The notes under the pieces were generated by a model that saw nothing but the letters and a program-made list of their open reading frames with translations, was not told the DNA's origin and did no database searches. Below, one piece after another: positions 12,876 to 18,737 of a stretch of 20,536 nt of DNA (the stretch's first letter is position 1; the number at the start of each line of letters is the position of its first letter). A program made the translations under genes and the position numbers. This stretch comes from Corynebacterium sp. (lineage in GTDB: Bacteria > Actinomycetota > Actinomycetes > Mycobacteriales > Mycobacteriaceae): the NCBI RefSeq assembly GCF_030826625.1, contig NZ_JAPJNQ010000041.1, positions 1 to 20,536 of the forward strand, read 5' to 3'.

Positions 12876-14189
12876 GTGCACGAGCAACATTTGGCCCATC
12901 TAGCAGCGGTTGATGCGCAGGCGTGGCCCTCGATCGCGAGTGCGCCCGAAGGTTCGTTGCTGTCGCTACGTGCACGCATCGCCGAAGCTCAATTTGCGAA
13001 AGCCTGTGATAACGCTGGCTTAGAGCTGGATCCTAGCTCTCAGCCGGATTTAATCGTTGACCACGAATTTCTTTTCCACCGCATCGCGCAGTCTGGGTGG
13101 CTTGGGTTGGTCGAATCATATATGGCAGGAGAGTGGCGCACCCCAGATTCCGCTACACTGGTGAAGGTGTTGAGCCGGTTGCTCACCACCGGATATGCGC
13201 CACGGGGAAAACAAAAAGTTCCTGTAGAAGCATACGACGGCGGTCAGGTTCCTGCGGAGCTGGTCCGATTGTATTCGGGGGATAAAACTAGTGGTTTTGC
13301 CGGGATCTTTTCGACGGGCGTTGCCACTACAGTGCGAAATTCAGTGAGCAGTTATGTTCCTTCACAACCTGGCAGTCATGAGCCCAAGCATCACTTCGTT
13401 GATATCACCGAAATCTCAGAGCCACACGAAGTAGAGCGCGATGATTTACATGATGCGCAAGCCCGGGCAGCTAAGTTCTTGCTGGATGATCTTGGAGTAA
13501 CCACATCGAGTCACGTGCTGGAATTTCCGGCGAACGGATCAGTGCTGGCTGAAGTCGCAGGGCGTCAGCGCGCAGTCGTCGACACGCTCAGCAGTGATGC
13601 AGAGCATTTGGCTGCGGTACGCGAAGATTTGGTTTTGGCAGGAGTCGACGACTTTGTGCACACCCAGCATATTTCGAACCCTTTGCCCACACCGAGTGAT
13701 TGGCAAGGACGCTACGACGCCATTGTGTGCATGGAAGCGTTTGAGCATTTAGCACCCCGCGATCGCGTCTACTTTCTGCGTCACGCGGGGCGGCTCCTAG
13801 CTCCTGGAGGGAAACTCGGCTTGCAAACGCTGGTTGCCACCGATGGGATGACTGCCCCTGCCCGTAACGCATTGTTGGCATTACGTGCTTATATTTGGCC
13901 GGGACTGGGTTATCTCGACACAACCGATCACCACAAATTATTTGACCAAAAATCGGGTCTACGAATTATTAAGCAAACGCATTTCGGCTCGCATTATCTG
14001 AAATCTTTACAATTGCAGCGCAGCTTTTTTGAAGGGCGCATGCGCGAAGCAGCTGCCAGCGGATTTGACGCAGTCTACCGGCGGCTTTGGGTATTTCAGT
14101 TCGCGCTGCGCGAATCTCTGCTTGATCTAGGAATGCTCGATGCAGTGCAATTCAGCGCTGCGCATCGACATCGGCGGGGTAGGCGCTAG
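12876..14189 (+). CDS. ufaA: Cyclopropane-fatty-acid-synthase-like protein with altered SAM-binding core
   Basis: A 437-residue protein. Its N-terminal third fits the CFA synthase accessory domain: HRIAQSGWLGLVESYMAGEW (about 68-87) and a helix after TPDSATLVKVLSRLL. The C-terminal half fits the end of a class I methyltransferase: YDAIVCMEAFEHLAPRDR (about 280-297) and a GRLLAPGGKLGLQT strand. The catalytic middle is unusual. The HYDxxNDFY segment is not recognisable, and the glycine-rich SAM motif (VLEIGxGxG in the family) reads VLEFPANGS at 214-222. CFA synthases transfer a methylene or methyl group from SAM to unsaturated phospholipid acyl chains; whether this one is active is doubtful. 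The gene next to ndh in C. glutamicum is called ufaA, which is the basis for the symbol. GTG start with AAGGAG; the earlier TTG at 12816 overlaps the promoter. Confidence 0.75.
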   Translation: MHEQHLAHLAAVDAQAWPSIASAPEGSLLSLRARIAEAQFAKACDNAGLELDPSSQPDLIVDHEFLFHRIAQSGWLGLVESYMAGEWRTPDSATLVKVLSRLLTTGYAPRGKQKVPVEAYDGGQVPAELVRLYSGDKTSGFAGIFSTGVATTVRNSVSSYVPSQPGSHEPKHHFVDITEISEPHEVERDDLHDAQARAAKFLLDDLGVTTSSHVLEFPANGSVLAEVAGRQRAVVDTLSSDAEHLAAVREDLVLAGVDDFVHTQHISNPLPTPSDWQGRYDAIVCMEAFEHLAPRDRVYFLRHAGRLLAPGGKLGLQTLVATDGMTAPARNALLALRAYIWPGLGYLDTTDHHKLFDQKSGLRIIKQTHFGSHYLKSLQLQRSFFEGRMREAAASGFDAVYRRLWVFQFALRESLLDLGMLDAVQFSAAHRHRRGRR

Positions 14190-14231
14190 CCCTTAATCAA
14201 GAATCAAGAGCTAGTCCGTAATGCAGCGGTG

Positions 14232-15887
14232 CTAGTTAAATGCGAGCTCATTCCACGGTGATTGCTTAGAAGCCAAAGCTCCGGCTGTAGAGGCCATCAT
14301 GCGTTGCTGCAGACTGTCTACCTGTCCGTGCTCGCACAAACGGCCGACCAAGAACCCATCGCCGAAATCACGCCAATTGGTGTGGTTGTCTTGTGCCAGT
14401 TTTCGAGCGTGGGCAGCGAATTCGTTCGCCTCGTCTTCGCTAAACAGCTCTGTGGCATAACCCATGGCAGCAAGCCGCACGCCTTGCGCGATACGCCAAC
14501 CAGCCAACGAACTGGGTAAAGTTTTGGGCAAGAACAGATCGATATCTTCCACGGAGAGCAGTTTGTGCAGCTGAACAGCGGTATCACCAATTTCCCGCTC
14601 GATGGCCTGTTTGTCAGCCTGCTGTCGCTCGATGGCTGACGCGTATTTCTCGCCGAGGCTGGCAGTGATTTTCTCTAAACCTTCCGCTTGGCGTTTCTCC
14701 AAATCCCAGGTGCGGATTTCTTGCAGGTCACCCCGCACCGCGCGGTAAGCCTCATGGTCGGGATTATCGAGATATTTGCTGATCGCGACGCGTAGGCTAG
14801 CAGCGTCGGTGGCTTGGTGCTGGTTTTCCAGATGATTCCAGATCTCCTTGACGCGTTGTTCGTCATAGGTGGCAGGAGCATCCAGCGGGATTTTGCTACC
14901 GACCAAATAAGGAGCCTGCAGCGACCATCCGCTGCGGAGCTCGTCGGAAAGCGTACCCAGCGCAGCCACGGGAAGTTCCTGGGCGTTGGTCTGCATCGAC
15001 GAAAAGATCTCTTCGTAGCTGTTGGATTTGATCGGTGGGAAAGTCTCGGTGTGCAAGGGCAGTTCCACCCACGGCGACCCCGGCGCTGTGAGCAGGGCAG
15101 CAGCGTTATGGAAAATGAAGCGGAAGTGCTCACCAATCTTGCTGGCCAGCATCGCCTCTCCGTAGATCAAAGCTGCAACATATTCGTCCCAGGTGTCATA
15201 GGCTCGAGCGATGCCGAGCACACACTTGACGATGATGGGGCGCACTTCACTGGGTTTGATCAGGCCCGCACCTGCACCCAGATTCAATTGGCGCACGGCG
15301 GCGGCAAAGTAGAAGCCTGCGAGGCTGCGGGGCAGCTCTGCGGGAATCAGCACCTCCGCATCCGGGTTGAGGAGTGGACGCAACAAGCGCGCGGCTTCGG
15401 ATTCCAAAGTTGCGAACGGTGCTTCTGGCAGCGCAGAAGATAAGACATTCACCAATACGCTCGTCTGTCCTGCGCGTTGTTCCACCGGGAGTTGGCGAAT
15501 TTCCTGCAACGCTGAACGGCCGGCTTCGTAGGCTTTATCATGGGTGCGCTGTGAAGCTTGCTGTGCGGATTTCAGCAAGTCTTCCCGGCTGTTAATGTTC
15601 CACGCCTTTGATAAAAACTGCGCCAATTGGGGATTAGCAGTGGCTTTTACGATGTTGCCATCGTCGTCACGTTCGATTTTGGGCATCGCTGGTAGCGGGC
15701 CATCTGGCGCGATATTTGGCCGCAAGAAATACGGCGCGACGACCGACCAGCCGCGACGAAGCATTTCGTCGGTCACACCAGATTTTTGCAGCTCGAAATC
15801 AAAGCCTCGGCGTTGGGCTTTGTCGAGGTAATCCTCGTAGCTGCTTGCATCTTCCAGGGATACTGCGTCGATCTTTCGTTCAGCCAT
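14232..15887 (-). CDS. Tandem DUF1266-like protein
   Basis: A 551-residue soluble protein without signal peptide or membrane segment. The C-terminal half contains a DUF1266-type signature: SLAGWRIAQGVRLAAMGY, then FSEDEANEFAAHARKLAQ and NWRDFGDGFLVGRL. The protein is an internal duplication. GWSVVAPYF (about 46) recurs as GWSLQAPYL (about 320). ALQEIRQLPVEQR (about 126) recurs as DLQEIRTWDLEKR. ELPRSLAGFYFAAAVRQL (about 184) recurs as TLPSSLAGWRIAQGVRL (about 456). SPWVEL (about 271) recurs as SPWNEL (about 543). The offset is close to 272 residues throughout. Function is unknown. Start chosen at 15887 (MAERK); an in-frame ATG at 15899 is the alternative, neither with a strong ribosome-binding site. 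It is convergent with the CFA-synthase-like gene (42 nt, no terminator seen). Confidence 0.75.
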   Translation of the reverse strand: MAERKIDAVSLEDASSYEDYLDKAQRRGFDFELQKSGVTDEMLRRGWSVVAPYFLRPNIAPDGPLPAMPKIERDDDGNIVKATANPQLAQFLSKAWNINSREDLLKSAQQASQRTHDKAYEAGRSALQEIRQLPVEQRAGQTSVLVNVLSSALPEAPFATLESEAARLLRPLLNPDAEVLIPAELPRSLAGFYFAAAVRQLNLGAGAGLIKPSEVRPIIVKCVLGIARAYDTWDEYVAALIYGEAMLASKIGEHFRFIFHNAAALLTAPGSPWVELPLHTETFPPIKSNSYEEIFSSMQTNAQELPVAALGTLSDELRSGWSLQAPYLVGSKIPLDAPATYDEQRVKEIWNHLENQHQATDAASLRVAISKYLDNPDHEAYRAVRGDLQEIRTWDLEKRQAEGLEKITASLGEKYASAIERQQADKQAIEREIGDTAVQLHKLLSVEDIDLFLPKTLPSSLAGWRIAQGVRLAAMGYATELFSEDEANEFAAHARKLAQDNHTNWRDFGDGFLVGRLCEHGQVDSLQQRMMASTAGALASKQSPWNELAFN

Positions 15888-15953
15888 ACCGACCAGCATA
15901 CCGGTGGGATGACTTTTTGCCGGGCCAGTTTATTGCAGCTGTGGAAAGGGAGG

Positions 15954-15971
15954 GAACAGGAGATGTTCTCC
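15954..15971. promoter_or_regulatory. Nested inverted repeats at the DUF1266 transcription start
   Basis: Two perfect short palindromes overlap: GAACA-GGAGA-TGTTC (15954-15968) and GGAGA-TGT-TCTCC (15959-15971). They end at the predicted transcription start of the minus-strand DUF1266 gene (near 15972). They could be an operator, or fold alternatively at the 5' end of the mRNA. The spacing does not fit the GAAC-N4-GTTC SOS box. Confidence 0.35.
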
Positions 15972-15978
15972 AGGTGAC

Positions 15979-16007
15979 ATAATAACTATTATCGGACATT
16001 TATCGAA
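15979..16007 (-). promoter_or_regulatory. Candidate promoter of the DUF1266 gene
   Basis: On the minus strand TTCGAT (16007-16002) and TATTAT (15984-15979) are separated by 17 nt. The predicted leader is 72-85 nt. The 139-bp gap between the yceI stop and this gene holds only this promoter and the nested repeats. Confidence 0.4.
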
Positions 16008-16026
16008 GTGGCTGGAAACGTGTGGA

Positions 16027-16737
16027 TCAGCCGTTTATCTTCGAAAAGCTCAAACGAATATCCACCGTACCGGTCTCTGCAATTTTTGCCGCGATGAGAT
16101 CTGGCGAATGCACACCAAAGTCTTCACGGTTGATCTCAACCTCACCAGACACAATCAGCATCTCACCGTCGCGTAAGGCTTGAAACTGTGCGTCGACCAG
16201 CTCGGTGTGATCTTTGATCGTAAGCTCTCCGGTGACATCGATAAGCCCAGCCGTGCCGTCCTCAGGCAGCTGTGAGACGTCGACAGGCTCTGTGAGAGCA
16301 AACGTTGCTGTTGGGAACTTGCTGGTCTCAAACAACTTGTCTTTCATGTTGACGTCACGGACGTCGCGGTCGGTCGACAGTTCGTTCATGTCAACTTCAA
16401 TCATCGCGGAGTTCAACGTGGAATCGCTGATCTCAGCCTCGCCAGTGACATAACCTGTGGATCCAGAGGTTACGCGCTCATCGCCGGGCAAAATCTCCGA
16501 AAACGTAAATCCCACTGAGGTGATATTTGGGTTTTTCCCCTCCATCACATGCCATTGCCCGTCTAAAGGTGTTGAGGCGGCCTTTGCGCCAGAGTCGTTC
16601 AGCGGCTCCGTTTTAACTCCTGGTCCGGTGACCAATCGGTATAACAGCGGAATCACGCTGAGCATGGCCAATATGACAATGAGGACGACGAAAATCACGA
16701 TGATAGATTTACGGCGCTTCATGGGAGATTTCTTCAT
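16027..16737 (-). CDS. Membrane-anchored YceI-family protein
   Basis: A 236-residue protein. A basic N-terminus (MKKSPMKRRK) and one long hydrophobic segment (about 11-32) anchor it, with the rest outside the cytoplasmic membrane. Residues about 55-236 are a YceI domain, a lipocalin-like barrel that binds isoprenoid or other lipid ligands in characterised members. Visible motifs are LDGQWHVMEGKNPNITSVGFTFSE at the start, then NMKDKLFETSKFPTATF, and the closing DIRLSFSK strand. The ligand here is unknown. The stop of the upstream zinc-ribbon gene overlaps the first of two adjacent ATGs (TAATGATG). GAGG lies 5 nt before the second ATG at 16737 but only 2 nt before the first at 16740, so the second is preferred. 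Translation is coupled to the upstream gene. Confidence 0.85.
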   Translation of the reverse strand: MKKSPMKRRKSIIVIFVVLIVILAMLSVIPLLYRLVTGPGVKTEPLNDSGAKAASTPLDGQWHVMEGKNPNITSVGFTFSEILPGDERVTSGSTGYVTGEAEISDSTLNSAMIEVDMNELSTDRDVRDVNMKDKLFETSKFPTATFALTEPVDVSQLPEDGTAGLIDVTGELTIKDHTELVDAQFQALRDGEMLIVSGEVEINREDFGVHSPDLIAAKIAETGTVDIRLSFSKING

Positions 16738-16739
16738 CA

Positions 16740-17075
16740 TTACCTCAACTTCTCTATGGAACGCGCTAAATCGATTAGCTCTGTGCACAAGTGCCCAAGC
16801 TCTTCTGCTGAGGCATCTTCTGCTGCTGCCCACGCGATATCTTCAGCCGCACACCGCAGCTGAAACAGTGAATCATGCAGCATGTCAGCTTTTTCCTTGC
16901 TCAATATTACGGCATCTGGTGCAATCTCCGTGCCTGACAAATTTTGACGTTGTTCATAAGCCCGTTGTTTGCACGAGCTGCTGCAATACTTCCGTGGCCG
17001 ACCGCGGCCTTGGGCAGCGACCTCTCCACCACACCATCGGCACGGCTTTGGCCGGTTTTCTTGATAGGCAGACAT
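16740..17075 (-). CDS. Small zinc-ribbon protein of unknown function
   Basis: A 111-residue protein. The N-terminal 45 residues hold a likely zinc site: CRWCGG (Cys-x2-Cys) and, after a basic stretch RGRPRK, CSSSC (Cys-x3-Cys), followed by KQRAYEQRQN. This resembles small treble-clef or ribbon modules that bind nucleic acid or protein. The remaining 65 residues are helical and acidic (KADMLHDSLFQLRCAAEDIAWAA, ELGHLCTELIDLARSIEKL) and suited to dimerisation. I do not recognise a characterised homologue. The ATG lies 7 nt after a TAAAAT -10 element, so the mRNA is probably leaderless. The stop overlaps the yceI start, making a two-gene operon. It diverges from rbpA. Confidence 0.78.
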   Translation of the reverse strand: MSAYQENRPKPCRWCGGEVAAQGRGRPRKYCSSSCKQRAYEQRQNLSGTEIAPDAVILSKEKADMLHDSLFQLRCAAEDIAWAAAEDASAEELGHLCTELIDLARSIEKLR

Positions 17076-17082
17076 CCTGTCG

Positions 17083-17088
17083 ATTTTA
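17083..17088 (-). promoter_or_regulatory. -10 element of the zinc-ribbon/yceI operon (leaderless)
   Basis: TAAAAT on the minus strand is followed by 7 nt and the ATG at 17075, placing transcription start on or next to the start codon. There is no properly spaced ribosome-binding site. Confidence 0.55.
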
Positions 17089-17156
17089 GTCTATTGACGA
17101 AAATAAGAGACATGCGAGCGAGGCGCGTAGGCATCCATTGCAGGTCGCGCATCTTC

Positions 17157-17185
17157 GGGAACAAAAAGGCGTGTTCGTACGTTAT
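17157..17185 (+). promoter_or_regulatory. SigH-type (ECF) promoter of rbpA
   Basis: GGGAACA (17157-17163), a 16-nt spacer, and CGTTAT (17180-17185) match the actinobacterial SigH/SigR promoter consensus GGGAAYA-N16-17-CGTT. Predicted start is near 17192, giving an approximately 88-nt leader. TATAGT (17183-17188) overlaps the -10 and could serve sigma A from nearly the same start. In Streptomyces rbpA is under SigR, which supports disulfide or heat-stress control here. Confidence 0.7.
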
Positions 17186-17212
17186 AGTGGTAGATCGATA
17201 TCCTGACGAATT

Positions 17213-17235
17213 TACGACGCCCCGTGGCTGTCGTA
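17213..17235 (+). promoter_or_regulatory. Hairpin in the rbpA leader
   Basis: TACGAC-GCC pairs with GGC-(T)-GTCGTA across a CCGT loop: nine base pairs with one bulged T. It lies about 20 nt after the predicted start and 30 nt before the ribosome-binding site. No long T tract follows, so it is more likely an mRNA stability or translation element than an intrinsic terminator. Confidence 0.4.
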
Positions 17236-17279
17236 GATTTGTCTCTGCCCCCGGAATAATAAAAGGATGTGTCCCACTT

Positions 17280-17666
17280 ATGGCAGATCGCGTATTGCGC
17301 GGCAGCCGCATGGGCGCCGTCAGCTACGAAACTGATCGCGACCATGACCTGGCCCCACGCCAAATGGTGAAATACCGCACCGAAGACGGCGATGTTTACG
17401 AGGTTCCTTTCGCCGACGATGCGGAAATCCCAGAAGAGTGGCTCTGCAAGAACGGCAAATGGGGAACGCTCGTGGAAGGCGAAGGTGTCGAGTCTAAGCC
17501 CGTCAAGCCGCCCCGCACCCACTGGGACATGTTGTGTGAACGACGCAGCATCGAAGAGCTAGATAAACTGCTCGAAGAGCGTATCGAACACCTGCGTAAG
17601 CGTCGCCGTTCCGCAGCTAAGCTGCTCAAGGAACAAAAAGAGCAGCAGGAAGCTGAAGGCAAATAA
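17280..17666 (+). CDS. rbpA: RNA polymerase-binding protein RbpA
   Basis: A 128-residue actinobacterial transcription factor that binds RNA polymerase and the primary sigma factor, stabilises the open complex and affects rifampicin response. It begins with MADRVLRGSRMGAVSYETDR, nearly identical to mycobacterial RbpA. The core domain holds QMVKYRTEDGDVYEVPFADDAEIPEEW and the single Cys in EEWLCKNGKWGTL. The basic linker VKPPRTHWDML and the sigma-interaction helix ERRSIEELDKLLEERIEHLRKRR follow. A charged Lys/Glu/Gln tail of about 17 residues extends beyond the mycobacterial length (111). The ATG at 17280 has AGGA 12 nt upstream, slightly long spacing. The frame stays open upstream, but the conserved N-terminus fixes this start. 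Confidence 0.95.
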   Translation: MADRVLRGSRMGAVSYETDRDHDLAPRQMVKYRTEDGDVYEVPFADDAEIPEEWLCKNGKWGTLVEGEGVESKPVKPPRTHWDMLCERRSIEELDKLLEERIEHLRKRRRSAAKLLKEQKEQQEAEGK

Positions 17667-17777
17667 CGGCAAATAAGAGTCCACGACAAGCTGTGTTAAG
17701 CAAATCACATGCGTACAGCTCTGATTAAGGATTCTGTAAGTGCCACATAGGTGCCCTGTAAGCAATCAGTGAGCACC

Positions 17778-17822
17778 AAGTGCCAGTCTCCCCCTGGTTT
17801 TCCAATGGGAGCTGGTACTTTT
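17778..17822 (+). terminator. Terminator hairpin between rbpA and ppm1
   Basis: AAGTGCCAGTCTCCC (17778-17792) pairs with GGGAGCTGGTACTT (17807-17820), with one bulged T and one G-U pair, across a 14-nt loop, then TTTT (17819-17822). It sits 111 nt after the rbpA stop and 18 nt beyond the convergent ppm1 stop, so it may act on both. The stretch 17667-17777 contains no gene that I can support. Confidence 0.65.
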
Positions 17823-17840
17823 GCGTGTAATCCCCGCCAG

Positions 17841-18731
17841 TTAAGAACGCTGCTTGTTCAACTGTGCGGTGAAATCGCGCACCACAGTAGACACAGTGCC
17901 TGCTGCATCTGCCACCCGCGACGGCAGCTTTGCTAGCGAAGAGTCCTGAAACTCATGCTTTCCGAGCTCACCTGCACTCACCGCGAAGTTGCGCACCTGT
18001 TGTGCCCGATGCGCAATTCCCCACCGTGTGACCTCGGCGAGTGAATCCGTTACAAATGAACCATCCAGCTTGGATTCCCCATATTCCCGTTCGGTGAAAG
18101 TGATTGGAACCTCGGCAATCACAAATCCAGCCTCGATAGCACGTCGTGCAAGATCGACCTGGAAAATATATCCGGCATTCGACAATTCATCGAGATCGAG
18201 AGCTTCGAGCACATTGCGTCGATAAGCTCGGTAACCAGCAGTCATATCGGACAAACCTGCACCAAGCGCCAGCGAGATATAGAGGTTTCCGCCGCGGGAG
18301 AGCCACTCGCGATTTTTCGGCCAGTTAACGACTTCCCCACCCGGAACGTAGCGAGATCCGATCACGGCATCTTCCCCATCGTCGATGGCGGTGAGTAGTA
18401 AATGCAGCTGTTCCGGAGCATGTGAACCGTCAGCATCCATCTCGCACAAGACTTGGTAATCGCGCTCCAAACCCCACTGGAAACCGGCGACATAGGCACC
18501 GCACAACCCGCCCTTGCCGGCACGGTGCAATACCTTCACCGCAGCATCTCCGGCGGCTAAATCATCGGCAAGCTCCCCCGTACCATCTGGGGAATTATCG
18601 TCCACGATCAACACATCAACGCGTGGCTCCGCCTTGCGCAGGCGAGCGACGATGCGTGGCAGATTATCTTTCTCGTTATAAGTCGGGATGATAACGAGAG
18701 TCTTCGCGGACGGCGTGGCAGACTCAGTCAT
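17841..18731 (-). CDS. ppm1: Polyprenol monophosphomannose synthase
   Basis: A 296-residue GT2-family glycosyltransferase of the DPM1 type. It transfers mannose from GDP-mannose to polyprenyl phosphate, giving the donor for lipomannan/lipoarabinomannan elongation and protein O-mannosylation at the membrane. Motifs are LVIIPTYNEKDNLPRIV (12-28), VDVLIVDDNSPDGT (38-51), CEMDADGSH with the metal-binding DAD at 99-101, then SRYVPGG and a TAGYRAYRR motif. A C-terminal extension of about 45 residues follows the catalytic domain. No membrane segments are present. It starts 6 nt after the lnt stop; the last two lnt codons, AAG GAG, form its ribosome-binding site. In C. glutamicum the same pair (ppm operon) is needed for lipoprotein acylation and glycosylation, and in M. 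tuberculosis both are one fused protein. Confidence 0.93.
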   Translation of the reverse strand: MTESATPSAKTLVIIPTYNEKDNLPRIVARLRKAEPRVDVLIVDDNSPDGTGELADDLAAGDAAVKVLHRAGKGGLCGAYVAGFQWGLERDYQVLCEMDADGSHAPEQLHLLLTAIDDGEDAVIGSRYVPGGEVVNWPKNREWLSRGGNLYISLALGAGLSDMTAGYRAYRRNVLEALDLDELSNAGYIFQVDLARRAIEAGFVIAEVPITFTEREYGESKLDGSFVTDSLAEVTRWGIAHRAQQVRNFAVSAGELGKHEFQDSSLAKLPSRVADAAGTVSTVVRDFTAQLNKQRS

Positions 18732-18737
18732 GGTGGG

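Noticed and set aside
14190..14231. CTAG-containing repeats between the CFA-like and DUF1266 genes as a terminator
   Set aside because: Arms are only about 5 bp, with no GC-rich stem and no T tract.
17691..17708. TGTGT-N8-TCACA, considered as a GlxR (cAMP receptor) site
   Set aside because: GlxR/CRP sites need TGTGA-N6-TCACA. The spacer is two bases too long, and the place is between two convergent 3' ends.
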